Under the pieces are notes generated by a model that was not told the DNA's origin, ran no database searches, and saw only the letters and a program-made list of their open reading frames with translations. Positions 8,928 through 20,197 of a stretch of 46,504 bases of DNA are shown piece after piece. Position 1 is the first letter of the stretch; each line of letters begins with the position of its first letter. A program made the translations under genes and the position numbers. This DNA comes from Caldilineaceae bacterium. Its GTDB lineage: Bacteria > Chloroflexota > Anaerolineae > Caldilineales > Caldilineaceae. Location: positions 1 through 46,504 of the forward strand of contig JAJEDJ010000015.1 of the NCBI GenBank assembly GCA_022821545.1, written 5' to 3'.

Positions 8928-9488
8928 ATGCAATACACTCTTGTCGCCTGGATGCGCGATAAACCCGGCGTCCTGAACCGGGTGTCCGGGATGCTGCGCA
9001 GGCGCAACTTCAACATCGACAGCCTCCAGGTCAGCCACAGCGAGACGCCTGGCATCAGCCGCATGACCTTCGTGGTGGATGGCGACGAGCGAGTCGCCGA
9101 CCAGGTGGTCAAACAGCTGCGCAAAGTCGTGGACGTAACTGCCGTGGAGGACATTACGGAGAGGCTGGCCATTCTGCGCGAGCTGGCTCTGATCCGGGTT
9201 AGGACGACGCCGGCGACGCGCGGGGAGATCATGCAGTTTGCTGAAATCTACCGGGCCCAGATCGTGGATGTCAACGCGGAGAATCTCGTGGTGCAGGCGG
9301 TTGGGACCGAAGACAAGGTCGATTCGCTGATCGATCTGCTGCGTCCGTTCGGAATAGAGGAGATGGTGCGCACGGGCCGCGTCGCCCTCTGTCGCGGTGA
9401 CGAACGGCCGAAACGGAAAAAGCAGCCGACTTCCATATTCAAAGCCGCGGCCAGCCTCAATGGCAGCGGGCACGGCGACCAGGAGTAG
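8928..9488 (+). CDS. ilvN: Acetolactate synthase, small regulatory subunit
   Basis: 186 residues. An N-terminal ACT domain (about 1-75: [19 protein letters not shown]) normally binds valine for feedback inhibition. A C-terminal domain (about 80-160) activates the large subunit. Length and domain layout match the IlvH/IlvN family of about 160-190 residues, with a charged extra tail (KRKKQ...). Start chosen at ATG 8928 behind GGGGGA. It lies between ilvB and ilvC in the classic ilvBNC order, so it is presumably co-transcribed and under the same attenuator. The exact symbol ilvN versus ilvH is a naming choice. Confidence 0.95.
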   Translation: MQYTLVAWMRDKPGVLNRVSGMLRRRNFNIDSLQVSHSETPGISRMTFVVDGDERVADQVVKQLRKVVDVTAVEDITERLAILRELALIRVRTTPATRGEIMQFAEIYRAQIVDVNAENLVVQAVGTEDKVDSLIDLLRPFGIEEMVRTGRVALCRGDERPKRKKQPTSIFKAAASLNGSGHGDQE

Positions 9489-9549
9489 ACGGCAGTGAAC
9501 TACAAGAAGAGCCCACATAGACCAGGAAACCAGATTCTCGGAGGGGAAT

Positions 9550-10551
9550 GTGACAACGATCTATTACGAAAATGACGCCGACATTGCGCGGCTGGAAGGC
9601 AAGAAAATCGCCGTGATCGGCTACGGCAGCCAGGGACATGCGCATGCCCTGAACATGAAGGACAGTGGGCAGGACGTTCGGATCGGGCTGCACGAAGGCA
9701 GCCGCAGCAAAGCCAAGGCCGAAGCCGACGGCCTGCGCGTCGTCAGCGTGGCAGACGCAGCTCGCGAAGCCGACATGATCATGGTCGTAATTCCCGACCC
9801 GATCCAGGGCAAGGTATATGAAGAACAGATCCAGCCGAACCTCGAGCCCGGCAACACCTTGATGTTCGCGCACGGTTTCAATGTGCGCTACGGCTTCATC
9901 GTCGCGCCGGACGAAGTGGACGTGTCGATGGTCGCGCCGAAGGCCCCCGGTCACCGCGTGCGGGAGGTATTTGTCGAAGGTTCCGGCGTCCCTGCCCTGG
10001 TCGCGATTCACCAGGACGCATCAGGCAATGCGCTGGCCAACGCGCTCGCTTACGCCAAGGCGATCGGTTCGGCGCGCGCCGGCGTACTGGAGACGACCTT
10101 TGCCGAGGAGACTGAGACCGACCTGTTCGGCGAACAGACCGTTCTTTGCGGCGGCGTGAGCGAACTGATCAAGGCCGGCTTCGAGGTCCTGGTCGATGCC
10201 GGATACCAGCCGGAGATCGCCTACTTTGAATGTCTGCACGAACTCAAGCTGATCGTGGACTTGATGTACCAGGGCGGGCTGAACTACATGCGCTACAGCG
10301 TCAGCGATACGGCGGAGTGGGGCGATTACAAGAGCGGCCAGCGCGTCGTTACGGAAGAGACGAAGGAATCGATGCGGAAAATCCTGGCCGACATTCAGTC
10401 AGGCGCCTTTGCCGAAGAGTGGATGGACGAGTATCACGGCGGCGGCAAGATCTACTACGAACGCCGCCGCAGCGAACAGAACCAGCAGCTCGAAAACGTG
10501 GGCAAAGAGTTGCGCAGGATGATGACCTTCCTGGACGCCAAGGAAGTTTAG
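9550..10551 (+). CDS. ilvC: Ketol-acid reductoisomerase (class I)
   Basis: Converts acetolactate or acetohydroxybutyrate to dihydroxyacids by Mg2+-dependent alkyl migration and NAD(P)H reduction. 333 residues, the short class I form. The Rossmann motif [17 protein letters not shown] starts at residue 24. The cofactor-specificity loop reads [11 protein letters not shown], with Arg and two Ser typical of NADPH-binding members. The C-terminal knotted domain holds the metal ligands ([20 protein letters not shown]). GTG start with GGAGGGGA a few bases upstream; the overlapping ATG at 9548 is out of frame and stops at once. 61 bases after ilvN. Confidence 0.97.
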   Translation: MTTIYYENDADIARLEGKKIAVIGYGSQGHAHALNMKDSGQDVRIGLHEGSRSKAKAEADGLRVVSVADAAREADMIMVVIPDPIQGKVYEEQIQPNLEPGNTLMFAHGFNVRYGFIVAPDEVDVSMVAPKAPGHRVREVFVEGSGVPALVAIHQDASGNALANALAYAKAIGSARAGVLETTFAEETETDLFGEQTVLCGGVSELIKAGFEVLVDAGYQPEIAYFECLHELKLIVDLMYQGGLNYMRYSVSDTAEWGDYKSGQRVVTEETKESMRKILADIQSGAFAEEWMDEYHGGGKIYYERRRSEQNQQLENVGKELRRMMTFLDAKEV

Positions 10552-10614
10552 CCAAATGCGGGCGGGTCAGATCTGTCATCTCTTGTACAGGTTCACCTCC
10601 GGAGGCATATTGCA

Positions 10615-12387
10615 ATGACAAACACAGTTGATGCGCAACAGCAGGACGAGGCCGCCGTTGAAGGCGGTCCGCCTATCGACGTTGAACAGTTTCGCCTGGC
10701 CGACGTCGACCGGTGGGCGAAGGATATTGCTCACTCCAACACCGTTCTCGTATTCGACACAACGCTGCGCGACGGAGAGCAGTCGCCGGGCGCCACACTC
10801 AACGAGCAGGAGAAGCTCGAAATCGCCCGTCAGCTGGCGCGTTTGGGCATCGACATCATGGAGGCCGGTTTTCCGGCTGCCTCCCCAGGCGACCTTGCGG
10901 CAGTCAAGCGCATAGCCGAAACGGTAGGCCGTACCCCCCGAACGGATGAGGAAGGCAATCCGACTGCGCCGCCAATCGTCGCCGGCCTGGCCAGGGCCAA
11001 TAAGGACGACATCGACAAGGCCTGGGAAGCAGTGCAAGGCGCAGTGCGGCCCCGCATTCATACTTTCCTCGCCACCAGCGAAATCCATATGCAGCACAAG
11101 CTGCGGATGTCCCCTAACGAGGTCCTCGAGACGGTAGGCGACATGGTGCAATATGCCCGCAGCCTCTGCGACAACGTCGAGTTCAGCCCGGAAGACGCCG
11201 GCCGCAGCGACCCGGAGTTTCTCGTCAAAGTGTGCAGCGTTGCAGTTCAGGCAGGGGCGACAACCCTGAACATTCCCGATACGGTCGGGTATACGACACC
11301 GGAGGAGTTTGGCGAGCTGATCGAATTCCTGCGCGAGAATGTCGATGGCGGTAAGGACGTAATCTTCAGCGTCCACTGTCACAACGACCTGGGGTTGGCG
11401 ACGGCAAACACGCTTGCCGGCGTGCAGAACGGCGCCCGTCAAGTTGAAGTGACCATCAATGGCATTGGCGAGCGCGCCGGCAATACCAGTTTGGAAGAGA
11501 CGGTGATGGCGCTGTACACGCGTCAGTCGGTCTTCGACCTGCGCACAAATATCAGCAGCCAGGAAATCCACCGCAGCAGCGACATGGTCAGCCGCTACAC
11601 GGGGATGGTTATTCAGCCCAACAAGGCGATTGTGGGTACGAACGCCTTTGCTCATGAGGCCGGAATCCACCAGGACGGGATGCTGAAGAACAAGCGGACC
11701 TACGAGATCATGGACGCCGATACGATCGGTCTGCACCAGAGCCGCCTGGTCCTGGGCAAGCATTCGGGCCGCCATGCGCTCGGTGTCCGACTTCAGGAGA
11801 TGGGCTATCACCTGGACCGGGAAAACCTGAGCGAAGTGTTCACGCGTTTCAAGGACCTGGCGGACAAAAAGAAGACTGTAACCGACGCAGACATCGAGGC
11901 GCTGGTCGCCGATGAACTCTATCAGCCGGTCGAAATCTGGGAACTGATGGGGGTGCAGGTCCAGTGCGGGACCAACATGATGCCCACCGCCGTGGCCACA
12001 CTGCGCAACAACGAGACCGAAGAAGAGATCACCGAAGCCAGTTTTGGCGCGGGACCGGTGGACGCGGTCTACACCTGCATCGACAAGATCGTGCAACAGC
12101 CGAACGAGTTGACCGAGTTCCTGGTGCAGGCGGTGACTGAGGGAATCGACGCCAATGGCGACGTGACGGTGCGAATCGAGGCGCCGGAAAGCCGGGGCCA
12201 CAGCAGGACGGCGCAGGGCCGTCAGCGGCGGCGGCTCTTCAGCGGGCGCGGGGTTGACACCGACATAATCGTTGCCAGCACAAAGGCATACCTTCAGGCG
12301 TTGAACAAACTGTGCGCGGCCGACCAGGACGAGGCCGAAGTCACGATTGCGGCTGATGACACGGCGGTGGCCACGGTTGGGATATAG
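10615..12387 (+). CDS. leuA: 2-isopropylmalate synthase
   Basis: First committed step of leucine synthesis: acetyl-CoA plus 2-oxoisovalerate to 2-isopropylmalate. 590 residues. The HMGL-like TIM barrel begins with [14 protein letters not shown] (47-60) and carries the metal motif HCHNDLG near 254. The C-terminal LeuA dimer domain, the leucine-feedback site, starts near 425. The protein is longer than the usual ~520 residues, with a 40-residue polar N-terminus and an Arg-rich insert ([13 protein letters not shown]) in the regulatory domain before [15 protein letters not shown]. Shine-Dalgarno GGAGG at 10600. It is the last gene before a strong terminator. Distinct from the second paralogue at 28907 (citramalate synthase). 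Confidence 0.95.
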   Translation: MTNTVDAQQQDEAAVEGGPPIDVEQFRLADVDRWAKDIAHSNTVLVFDTTLRDGEQSPGATLNEQEKLEIARQLARLGIDIMEAGFPAASPGDLAAVKRIAETVGRTPRTDEEGNPTAPPIVAGLARANKDDIDKAWEAVQGAVRPRIHTFLATSEIHMQHKLRMSPNEVLETVGDMVQYARSLCDNVEFSPEDAGRSDPEFLVKVCSVAVQAGATTLNIPDTVGYTTPEEFGELIEFLRENVDGGKDVIFSVHCHNDLGLATANTLAGVQNGARQVEVTINGIGERAGNTSLEETVMALYTRQSVFDLRTNISSQEIHRSSDMVSRYTGMVIQPNKAIVGTNAFAHEAGIHQDGMLKNKRTYEIMDADTIGLHQSRLVLGKHSGRHALGVRLQEMGYHLDRENLSEVFTRFKDLADKKKTVTDADIEALVADELYQPVEIWELMGVQVQCGTNMMPTAVATLRNNETEEEITEASFGAGPVDAVYTCIDKIVQQPNELTEFLVQAVTEGIDANGDVTVRIEAPESRGHSRTAQGRQRRRLFSGRGVDTDIIVASTKAYLQALNKLCAADQDEAEVTIAADDTAVATVGI

Positions 12388-12406
12388 GAAGAGTTGGAAG
12401 TGGACG

Positions 12407-12440
12407 AGCGGCGATTGGGACTTTCCCAGTCGCCGCTTTT
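12407..12440 (+). terminator. Terminator after ilvBNC-leuA
   Basis: AGCGGCGATTGGGA and TCCCAGTCGCCGCT form a 14-bp stem with one G-U pair and a 3-base loop, followed by TTTT. It starts 19 bases after the leuA stop and closes the ilvBNC-leuA transcription unit, separating it from the next gene. Confidence 0.82.
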
Positions 12441-12454
12441 GCAATTGAGGCCAG

Positions 12455-12724
12455 ATGGATATCTTTGCCTCCTTCCCTGTTCACCCTGGACGGGCTGAAA
12501 TGAAGAGAGAGGTCGCAGCCTACCGAACTCTTCATCCGGAGCTTGTCAAAAAGTACCTGGATCAGTATGTCGCGATCTACCGTGGTGAATTGGTAGATCA
12601 CGATGCGGACCCGGTCTCATTGCATAATCGAATTGTGGCCGACTTTCCCGGGGAAATTGTGTTGAGTCGAAAAGTCGAACCAGAGCCGGACCTGGATCTT
12701 AACATGAGGTCTCCGTGCCGCTAG
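12455..12724 (+). CDS. DUF5678-like small protein
   Basis: 89 residues. The segment LHPELVKKYLDQYVAIYRGELVDHDADPVSLHNRIVADFP resembles DUF5678 (Y-VA---G-vVDHD pattern), a small uncharacterised family often found near aspartic-protease-like genes in Chloroflexota and Cyanobacteria. No such protease is seen here. An internal ATG at 12500 (MKREVAAYRTLHPEL) fits the usual family N-terminus better. The first ATG has GAGG a few bases upstream, so both starts are possible. The stop lies within the next gene's start region, so the two are probably co-translated. Function unknown. Confidence 0.6.
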   Translation: MDIFASFPVHPGRAEMKREVAAYRTLHPELVKKYLDQYVAIYRGELVDHDADPVSLHNRIVADFPGEIVLSRKVEPEPDLDLNMRSPCR

Positions 12725-14736
12725 CATTCGCCATGAAAACAGTTCAGCAGAGACTACGGACGGCCAGTCATTTCGTCGGCGGCTCCGGCAGGATTTTGCG
12801 CATTGCCAACGCATTCCTCGTTGCGCTCCTTCTCTCCACGATCCTTCCGGCGCGCCCAACCTTCGCCCAGGACTCGTCAACTGTTCCTTACACCTTTCAG
12901 GAATGCGATCAGGTCGAAGAGGCTCGCTTGCGGGATGAGTTGAACGGCATTACCCAGTCAATTTTTGAGCCAGAGAAAATCCGCTTGGAGATAGTGTCGA
13001 TTGTCGATCTCAAGTGGGCTGAGTTAGACCTTGATTCCACAGTCGATGAAGCGGTGAACGCGGCTGTCGAAAAGGCACGCAGTGAAACAGATTGGTGGGA
13101 ACGAGTAAAATCCAATTGGTCTGCGGATACGACCAAAGAGTTAACAGAAAAGGTTGCCACCTACGCTTTTGCATCAGAGGATTTCGTCACCGCCGTCAAC
13201 CGTTTGTCAGATAGTATCGCCAGTGATTTGGTCGATGAACTTCGAATCATGACTGTGAAGTCGGCTTCTTCAGCGTTGCAGTGTGTACAAGCATTTATCG
13301 GTGATACGTTTTCTCAGACGATGGCGGCAGTGTTGGAAAAACAGATCCGAGAGAGAATCGACGAGTTAATTGTTGAGCCGGATCCCGAAAATGCAACTAT
13401 CCTGGACATCATAGAGTTGCACCCGGAACTGTTGAGTGGCGTCGCGGTCATCGTAGGGACTCAGATCGCGAAGCAATTTGCGGCTAAGATGGCCCAAAAC
13501 ATCGCCGGGAAGATCATCACGCGCATTTTAGGAAAACTGGCCACCTCGGCGATTCCTCTCGTCGGCTGGATCATCGGTGGCGGCCTCATCGTATGGGATC
13601 TGATAAGCGCAGGAGAAGGCGCCTTCCCACAGATCCGGAAGGCACTCCAGGAGGACGAGACGAAGGCTGAACTTCGCAATCAGATCGCAAATGAAGTGCA
13701 TGCAGAGCTTCTGGCAGAACTGGACCTAGCGGAACTGTCCCGCTCCGTTTCCAACGATGTCTACAGTCAGTGGCAGGAATTCCGCAGAAAGTTTGGCCGA
13801 GTGTTGGAGCTTTCGGAGAAAAACTCGCGCTTCCAGAGAATTCTAGACAATACCCCAGTGGAAGGGGTAAAAAAGCTGGCCGACTTTGTCTCGGTGGTGG
13901 AAGCTAAGCTCGGCTCGGCAAGATTGGAAAGTCTGCTTGACAAGGGGCAGTTTGAGCGCTTGCTTTCTCTTCCCCAAAAGGTACTTGAAATGCTCGAACT
14001 GGGCATTGATCCTGACGTCGTCATCGAATGGGCAAATCTGGCTGGAGAATCGATTGAGCTACTCGTCGCGACGGAACTGTACCGCGTTGCCTCCCCTACC
14101 GACTTCAGAGACCGGGCAGACTTGGAACGGGTTCTTATGTTGAATGATGCTGAACTCATTCAGAAGGCGATGCTTCTTGACCGGGCAGAACGAGATGCAG
14201 TGTTAGCCATGCCAACTTCTCATATCGAACAAGTCTTGGAAAAGCTCTCGCCTGAGGAGCTGTCCTGGCTGGCCAAAGAGTATCTGACCAAACTGAATGC
14301 ACAGATGATAAACGTCTTGGTTGACCGCGTTCTTCGTGAGCCGAAGTTGATAACTGAATTAGGAGTCGAGTTGGTCCAAGTGACCTTGTTGGAAAGCCAG
14401 GACTTCGAAGAGGCGCTTGACTACATCACCTTGAAAGCCAGAGATAGACCCTGGGCCGGGCAAGTCGTTGACATGCTATCTGCAATAAGGCCGGCACTCT
14501 CCGGTGAATTGTCCTGGGCGTTGTTTTGGCATTATGAAGGTGCAGCCCTGAGGAATACATTGTATGCACTGGCAGGACTGTTCGTCCTTACCATTCTCTG
14601 GCGAAGAATCATGTCCCGCCGCCAACGTCAGGATGTCAATGTGACCGTCGTACTTCCCGAAAACCACGGTGGCAATAGCAGGGACCCCGACCCAAAGAAT
14701 TCTGAAGACCGAAACAGCGGGGGCGACATTCAATGA
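12715..14736 (+). CDS. Large single-pass membrane protein of unknown function
   Basis: 673 residues, not recognised. A signal-peptide-like segment (about 27-51) ends with a good cleavage motif (PTFA/QDSS). A long, acidic, helical exported region follows. A Gly/Ile-rich hydrophobic stretch (about 260-298, [14 protein letters not shown]) may insert in the membrane. A C-terminal transmembrane helix (about 611-631) is followed by a short basic cytoplasmic tail. The topology suggests a large extracytoplasmic helical domain anchored at its C-terminus. GTG start with GAGG spacing; the alternative ATG at 12733 lacks one. It overlaps the upstream gene by 10 bases and the next by 4 (ATGA), so the three genes likely form an operon. 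Confidence 0.7.
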   Translation: MPLAFAMKTVQQRLRTASHFVGGSGRILRIANAFLVALLLSTILPARPTFAQDSSTVPYTFQECDQVEEARLRDELNGITQSIFEPEKIRLEIVSIVDLKWAELDLDSTVDEAVNAAVEKARSETDWWERVKSNWSADTTKELTEKVATYAFASEDFVTAVNRLSDSIASDLVDELRIMTVKSASSALQCVQAFIGDTFSQTMAAVLEKQIRERIDELIVEPDPENATILDIIELHPELLSGVAVIVGTQIAKQFAAKMAQNIAGKIITRILGKLATSAIPLVGWIIGGGLIVWDLISAGEGAFPQIRKALQEDETKAELRNQIANEVHAELLAELDLAELSRSVSNDVYSQWQEFRRKFGRVLELSEKNSRFQRILDNTPVEGVKKLADFVSVVEAKLGSARLESLLDKGQFERLLSLPQKVLEMLELGIDPDVVIEWANLAGESIELLVATELYRVASPTDFRDRADLERVLMLNDAELIQKAMLLDRAERDAVLAMPTSHIEQVLEKLSPEELSWLAKEYLTKLNAQMINVLVDRVLREPKLITELGVELVQVTLLESQDFEEALDYITLKARDRPWAGQVVDMLSAIRPALSGELSWALFWHYEGAALRNTLYALAGLFVLTILWRRIMSRRQRQDVNVTVVLPENHGGNSRDPDPKNSEDRNSGGDIQ

Positions 14737-15062
14737 ACTTGATCGCCCTCGACCAACCCCACCGCCCCGACGCCGAAGTCGGCGAACTCCTCGTTGTCGT
14801 CGTCGTTTACGCCGCCAACATTGTTCAGGATGTAAGAGAGAATATCCGCAACCTCGTCGGCGGCCGCATGACCCACTACGAAACCCTGATCGCAAAAGCA
14901 ATCGAACAAGGACTTTCCGACCTTGAGCAAAAAGCCTCTGCCAAGGGTTATGACGGCGTTCTTGGCGTCAAAATCAGCCATCCACTGGTCGTGGACGGCG
15001 GCGTGGAGGTCATAATCTACGGCAACGGTTACCACCTGTCCGCGAAAGGGCCGGAAAGTTGA
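14733..15062 (+). CDS. YbjQ/UPF0145-like small protein
   Basis: 109 residues. The C-terminal two thirds ([28 protein letters not shown], then [12 protein letters not shown]) follow the pattern of the YbjQ-like fold, in which a helix with alternating Ala/Gly precedes a strand GVkis and a final strand EviiyGnG. The family forms small pentamer-like oligomers of unknown role. The ATGA start/stop overlap with the membrane-protein gene points to translational coupling. The very Val-rich N-terminal strand ([13 protein letters not shown]) is unusual. Assignment by pattern only. Confidence 0.5.
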   Translation: MNLIALDQPHRPDAEVGELLVVVVVYAANIVQDVRENIRNLVGGRMTHYETLIAKAIEQGLSDLEQKASAKGYDGVLGVKISHPLVVDGGVEVIIYGNGYHLSAKGPES

Positions 15063-15074
15063 CGAATCACCCAT

Positions 15075-15239
15075 TTTCGTGTAAATTATACGAAATGATA
15101 TAGGGTTGATTCCCTGAAATAAACGCTGTTGGCAAGGTTTTCGCGATTCGACAACGATGTCATCCGGTCTTGGCACACGCTTTTCCTTCGCATTTGCTGC
15201 TGGTTCTTGCGGCCCTGATGCAGAGTAGATTTCGTATAA
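15075..15239 (+). promoter_or_regulatory. Operator-like inverted repeat plus extra half-site upstream of gltB
   Basis: TTTCGTGTAA (15075-15084), one central base, then TTATACGAAA (15086-15095) form an inverted repeat matching at 9 of 10 positions. A third copy of the half-site, TTTCGTATAA, is at 15230-15239, 55 bases before the gltB ATG. Three copies of a 10-mer within 165 non-coding bases suggest binding sites for a transcription factor controlling gltBD. The TATAA core of the last copy may also serve as a -10. The regulator is not identified. Confidence 0.4.
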
Positions 15240-15293
15240 CCAACTACCCTGAACAGCCCGCGAAACGGAAGACCTACTTGAGGAGACGTCGTT

Positions 15294-18200
15294 ATGTTGG
15301 AAACAGAACTTACTCCTTCCTGTTGTCATCATCCCACACCCACACCCCACGCACAGCCCGGACTGCCGGCCAAGCAAGGTCTGTACGACCCGCGTTACGA
15401 GCATGACGCCTGCGGCGTTGGTTTCGTTGTCAACATCAAGGGCCAGAAGTCGAACGCCATCGTCGCACAGGGTCTGGAGGTACTCCTGAACCTCGCCCAC
15501 CGCGGCGCCTGCGGATGCGAGCCTAACACCGGCGACGGAGCCGGCGTGCTCATGCAGATGCCGGACAAATTCATGCGCAAGGCCGCCGCAGAGGTGGGCA
15601 TTGAACTGCCTCCCGAAGGCGACTACGCGGTCGGTATGATCTTTCTTCCCCCGAGGGGCGACTACCGCTTCCTGTGTGAGCAACTCTTCGAAAAAATTAT
15701 CCGTTCAGAAGGACAGACAGTTCTCGGCTGGCGCACTGTTCCGACTACAAATGATGCGCTTGGCCACACTGCACGCCTCGGCGAACCTGTCGTGCGGCAG
15801 GTTTTCATCGGGCGCAACGCCGACCGGTTGACCGGCGACGACGACCTGGCTTTTGAGCGCAAACTCTATGTGATCCGGAAGCAGGCCGAGAATCAGATCC
15901 GCTACTCCCAGCTACGTGAAGGAGACGCCTTCTACGTTGCCAGCCTCTCTTCGCGCACGATTGTCTATAAGGGCATGTTGATGGCGCCGCAGGTCAGGGG
16001 CTTTTACCCCGATCTGCTGGATGAGGACATGGAGTCGGCGCTGATCGTCATTCACTCCCGTTTCAGTACCAATACCTTCCCCAGTTGGGAGCGCGCCCAC
16101 CCCTATCGGTACATGATCCACAACGGTGAGATCAACACCTTGCGCGGGAACGAGAACTGGATGTACGCCAGACAGTCCCAGTTCGAAAGCGAGCTGTTCG
16201 GGAACGACATCAAGAAGATATTGCCAATCATCCACGACGACGGGAGCGATTCGGCCAAATTCGACGAGACACTCGAGTTCCTTTACCTGTCCGGGCGTTC
16301 ACTGCCGCACGCCATGATGATGATGATCCCCGAGCCGTGGTCGCAGCATGAAACGATGAGCGACGCCAAAAAGGCGTTCTACGAGTACCACAGCACCATG
16401 ATGGAGCCGTGGGACGGGCCCGCTTCGATGGTCTTTACCGACGGTTCAATTGTGGGCGCCGTGCTGGACCGCAACGGTCTGCGTCCCTCCCGCTACTGCG
16501 TTACTAAAGACGACATGGTCGTGATGGCGTCGGAGGTGGGCGTGTTGCCGTTGGAGCCGGGCCGCATCCTCAAAAAGGCGCGCCTGGAACCGGGCCGCAT
16601 GTTCCTGGTCGATACGGCCCAGGGCCGCATCATCTCCGACGAGGAGCTGAAGGAGTCGATGGCCTCGGCGCACCCCTATCGCGAATGGCTCGACGAGCAT
16701 CTGGTAAGCCTGGACGAGATTCCGGAGCCGGAGGCAGAAGTGCCGGGCGTTGACCACGGCACCATTCTCGAACGACAGCAGATGTTCGGGTACACATTTG
16801 AGCAGTTGCGCATTCTTCTGGCGCCGATGGCGACGGACGGGGTTGAAGCGCTGGGCGCCATGGGCAACGACACGCCGGCCGCAGCCCTCTCCAACCACTC
16901 GCAGCTGCTCTACAACTATTTCAAGCAGCTCTTTGCCCAGGTGACCAACCCGCCCATTGACGCTATCCGCGAGGAACTGATCACCGCCACCGAAGTGATG
17001 ATGGGCACCGAGTTGAACCTGCTTGAAACCAGGCCGGAAAACTGCCGTCAACTCAAGCTCAGCCAGCCAATAATCGACAACCGGGAGCTGGCCAAGATTC
17101 GGCACATCGAGACCAGCGGCGCTGAGGGCTTCCGCGCGCAGACGCTTCCGATTCTCTTCGATGTAAACGGCGGACGTGAAGCGCTGGAACAGGCCCTTGA
17201 AGACCTGTTTCAGGCCGCGACCGACGCCATTGAGGCGGGGGTCAATATCCTGATCCTTTCCGACCGGGGCGTCGGCCCCGGCGTCGCGCCCATTCCCGCG
17301 CTGTTGGCGACCTCCGGGCTGCATCACCACCTCATTCGCAACGAAACGCGCACGCGGACCGCGCTCATCGTCGAATCGGGCGAACCGCGGGAGGTGCATC
17401 ACCTCGCGCTTCTGATCGGCTTCGGCGCAACCGCCGTCAACCCCTACCTGGCGCTGGAGACGCTGGACCAGATGATTCACGACCGGCTCCTCGTCGACAT
17501 CGACCACGACACCGCGGCCTACAACTACGTCAAGGCCGCAATGAAAGGGGTCGTCAAAGTTCTTTCAAAGATGGGCATCTCGACAATCCAGAGCTATTGC
17601 GGCGCCCAGATCTTCGAAGCGCTTGGCCTCAGCCAGAGACTGGTGGACAAGTACTTTACCTGGACGTCCAGCCGGGTGGAGGGCATCGGTCTTTCCGAAA
17701 TTTTCAGCGAAATCAAGATTCGACACGACCGGGCCTATCCGGTTCGACTCTACGCGCAGTCCGAATCCAACGGCCACGGACTGGTCGCGCTGGAGCCGGA
17801 GCCGTCTGCCGTCAACGGCAATGGCCATGGCGGCCAGCTTCTCTCGCCCGGCGGTGACTACCAGTGGCGCAAGGATGGGGAGCTGCACCTCTTCAACCCG
17901 CGCACGGTTCACCTGCTGCAAAAGGCGACCCGCACCAACGACTACGACTCCTTCAAGGCCTATACGAAGGACATCGACCAGATGAATAAGGAGTGGTGCA
18001 ACTTGCGGGGCCTGCTGGAGTTCGACTTTGAGGGCTCCCGGAGCATCCCCATCGAGGAAGTTGAACCGGTGGAGTCGATCTGCAAGCGCTTCAAGACCGG
18101 GGCCATGTCCTACGGGTCGATCAGCAAAGAGGCGCATGAGACCCTGGCGATCGCGATGAACCGCATCGGAGGGCGGAGCAATACGGGCGAAGGCGGTGAA

Positions 18201-20120
18201 GATCCGGCCCGCTACATCCTTGAACCGAACGGCGATTCGAAGAACAGCGCCATAAAACAGGTGGCCTCAGCCCGATTCGGTGTCACCAGCAACTACCTTG
18301 TCAATGCAAGGGAGTTGCAGATCAAGATGGCGCAGGGAGCCAAGCCCGGCGAAGGAGGCCAGCTGCCCGGTAAGAAAGTCTACCCGTGGATCGCGGAAGT
18401 TCGGCATTCAACGCCCGGCGTCGGACTGATCTCGCCCCCGCCGCACCATGACATCTACTCTATCGAAGACCTGGCCGAGCTGATCCACGACCTCAAGAAC
18501 GCCAACCATTACGCCCGGATCAATGTCAAATTGGTGTCGGAAGTTGGCGTGGGCACCGTCGCCGCCGGCGTCGCCAAGGGGCATGCCGACGTCATCCTGA
18601 TCAGCGGCCATGACGGCGGAACCGGAGCATCGCCGCAGACCAGCATCAAACATGCCGGCCTGCCCTGGGAGCTGGGCGTAGCCGAGACCCATCAGACGCT
18701 CCTCATAAACAATCTGCGCAGCCGGGTCGTCGTAGAGACTGACGGCCAACTGAAGACCGGCCGCGACCTTGCGATTGCGGCGCTGTTGGGCGCTGAGGAG
18801 TACGGTTTCGCCACCAGCCCCCTGGTCGCTTTGGGCTGCATCATGATGCGTGTCTGCCACCTGGACACATGCCCGGTTGGCGTCGCCACGCAGAATCCCG
18901 AACTGCGCAAGTTGTACACCGGCGACCCGCAGCACGTCGTCAACTTCATGTACTTTATCGCCCAGGAGTTGCGGGAGTATATGGCAAAGCTGGGTTTTCG
19001 TACCGTGAATGAGATGATCGGGCGCACCGACCGCCTGCAGGCGCCTCATTCGATCGAACACTGGAAGGCGCAGGGCATCGACCTTACCGCGATCCTGCAC
19101 CGACCGGACGTGCCCGAGGACTGGGGGCGCTACTGTCAGATAGACCAGGACCACGGACTGCACAATGCGCTGGACAATGCCACCCTTCTCGAACTATGCA
19201 TGCCTGCGCTCGAAAACAGCGTAGAGGATGTACGGCGGGCACACGAAAACCGGGGCGGCAATGGATCTGAGAGTTCGCTGAAGCGGGTCAAGGAGTCTCT
19301 GCCCATCTACAACGTCAATAGGGTTGTCGGCACCATCACCGGCAGCGAGATCACCCGCCGTTTCGGACCGGACGGCCTGCCTGAAGATACCATTCAGTTA
19401 CACTTCAGCGGCGCTGCCGGCCAGAGTTTCGGCGCCTTCATTCCCAAAGGCATGACGCTTGAACTTGAGGGCGACGGCAATGACTACTTCGGCAAAGGGC
19501 TGTCCGGCGGCAAGATCATTGCCTACCCGCCCTACGGCTCCACCTTCAAAGCCGAAGACAACATCATCATCGGCAACGTGGCCTTCTATGGCGCGACCAG
19601 CGGCGAAGCTTACGTTCGCGGCATGGCGGGTGAACGTTTCTGTGTGCGGAACTCCGGAATGCATGCCGTCATCGAGGGTGTAGGCGACCACGGTTGCGAA
19701 TACATGACCGGCGGCCGTGTGGTCGTGCTGGGGCGCACCGGACGAAACTTTGCCGCAGGCATGTCCGGCGGTATCGCCTACGTTCTGGACGAACAGCCGG
19801 TGGACGGCGTCCGCTTCGACAAACGCGTAAACCTGGAAATGGTCGAAATCGGCAAACTCGAAGAACCGGAAGAGATCGCCGAAGTGCGGGAGATGATCCA
19901 GCGTCATTACGCCTACACGAATTCGGAAGTTGCCGGCCGCGTCCTTTCGGATTGGGAAACCTGCCTGCCCAAACTTGTCAAAGTGATGCCCAAAGACTAC
20001 AAACGCATGCAGCAATGTCTTGCCGAAGTGGAAGCCGCCGGTCTCAAGGGCGCGGAGGCGCTGATGGCTGCGTTCGAACGGAACAGCCAGGACCTGGCCG
20101 CACGCGTGAGCGGCAACTGA
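15294..20120 (+). CDS. gltB: Glutamate synthase, large subunit
   Basis: Transfers the amide of glutamine to 2-oxoglutarate. 1608 residues, slightly above the usual ~1500. A 39-residue lead (His/Pro/Cys-rich, [15 protein letters not shown]) precedes Cys40 in [11 protein letters not shown]. That Cys becomes the N-terminal nucleophile of the class II amidotransferase after propeptide removal. The FMN-domain motif [16 protein letters not shown] begins near 959. The [3Fe-4S] cysteines are Cys1182, Cys1188 and Cys1193 (C-x5-C-x4-C). The C-terminal GxGxG beta-helix includes [22 protein letters not shown] Gly/Asn/His-rich linker lies near 825-850. Shine-Dalgarno GAGGAG upstream. gltD follows after 77 bases. 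Confidence 0.96.
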   Translation: MLETELTPSCCHHPTPTPHAQPGLPAKQGLYDPRYEHDACGVGFVVNIKGQKSNAIVAQGLEVLLNLAHRGACGCEPNTGDGAGVLMQMPDKFMRKAAAEVGIELPPEGDYAVGMIFLPPRGDYRFLCEQLFEKIIRSEGQTVLGWRTVPTTNDALGHTARLGEPVVRQVFIGRNADRLTGDDDLAFERKLYVIRKQAENQIRYSQLREGDAFYVASLSSRTIVYKGMLMAPQVRGFYPDLLDEDMESALIVIHSRFSTNTFPSWERAHPYRYMIHNGEINTLRGNENWMYARQSQFESELFGNDIKKILPIIHDDGSDSAKFDETLEFLYLSGRSLPHAMMMMIPEPWSQHETMSDAKKAFYEYHSTMMEPWDGPASMVFTDGSIVGAVLDRNGLRPSRYCVTKDDMVVMASEVGVLPLEPGRILKKARLEPGRMFLVDTAQGRIISDEELKESMASAHPYREWLDEHLVSLDEIPEPEAEVPGVDHGTILERQQMFGYTFEQLRILLAPMATDGVEALGAMGNDTPAAALSNHSQLLYNYFKQLFAQVTNPPIDAIREELITATEVMMGTELNLLETRPENCRQLKLSQPIIDNRELAKIRHIETSGAEGFRAQTLPILFDVNGGREALEQALEDLFQAATDAIEAGVNILILSDRGVGPGVAPIPALLATSGLHHHLIRNETRTRTALIVESGEPREVHHLALLIGFGATAVNPYLALETLDQMIHDRLLVDIDHDTAAYNYVKAAMKGVVKVLSKMGISTIQSYCGAQIFEALGLSQRLVDKYFTWTSSRVEGIGLSEIFSEIKIRHDRAYPVRLYAQSESNGHGLVALEPEPSAVNGNGHGGQLLSPGGDYQWRKDGELHLFNPRTVHLLQKATRTNDYDSFKAYTKDIDQMNKEWCNLRGLLEFDFEGSRSIPIEEVEPVESICKRFKTGAMSYGSISKEAHETLAIAMNRIGGRSNTGEGGEDPARYILEPNGDSKNSAIKQVASARFGVTSNYLVNARELQIKMAQGAKPGEGGQLPGKKVYPWIAEVRHSTPGVGLISPPPHHDIYSIEDLAELIHDLKNANHYARINVKLVSEVGVGTVAAGVAKGHADVILISGHDGGTGASPQTSIKHAGLPWELGVAETHQTLLINNLRSRVVVETDGQLKTGRDLAIAALLGAEEYGFATSPLVALGCIMMRVCHLDTCPVGVATQNPELRKLYTGDPQHVVNFMYFIAQELREYMAKLGFRTVNEMIGRTDRLQAPHSIEHWKAQGIDLTAILHRPDVPEDWGRYCQIDQDHGLHNALDNATLLELCMPALENSVEDVRRAHENRGGNGSESSLKRVKESLPIYNVNRVVGTITGSEITRRFGPDGLPEDTIQLHFSGAAGQSFGAFIPKGMTLELEGDGNDYFGKGLSGGKIIAYPPYGSTFKAEDNIIIGNVAFYGATSGEAYVRGMAGERFCVRNSGMHAVIEGVGDHGCEYMTGGRVVVLGRTGRNFAAGMSGGIAYVLDEQPVDGVRFDKRVNLEMVEIGKLEEPEEIAEVREMIQRHYAYTNSEVAGRVLSDWETCLPKLVKVMPKDYKRMQQCLAEVEAAGLKGAEALMAAFERNSQDLAARVSGN

Positions 20121-20197
20121 GGACCGCGCAACAGAGTACATCGACCCGGTATTGCGCGTTAACCCTTTCCACGCAATACGCAGTCAGGAGAATTCGA

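Noticed and set aside
10576..12444. 622-codon open frame on the minus strand opposite leuA
   Set aside because: It mirrors a certain leuA gene; long antisense frames arise from codon bias in GC-rich genes. The translation shows no family features.
15063..15293. Glutamine riboswitch upstream of gltB
   Set aside because: I could not find the characteristic glnA-RNA core; only the repeated 10-mers stand out.
19694..20197. N-terminal extension of gltD into gltB
   Set aside because: It is Arg-rich shadow of gltB; gltD starts at 20198 with a good Shine-Dalgarno and the family N-terminus.
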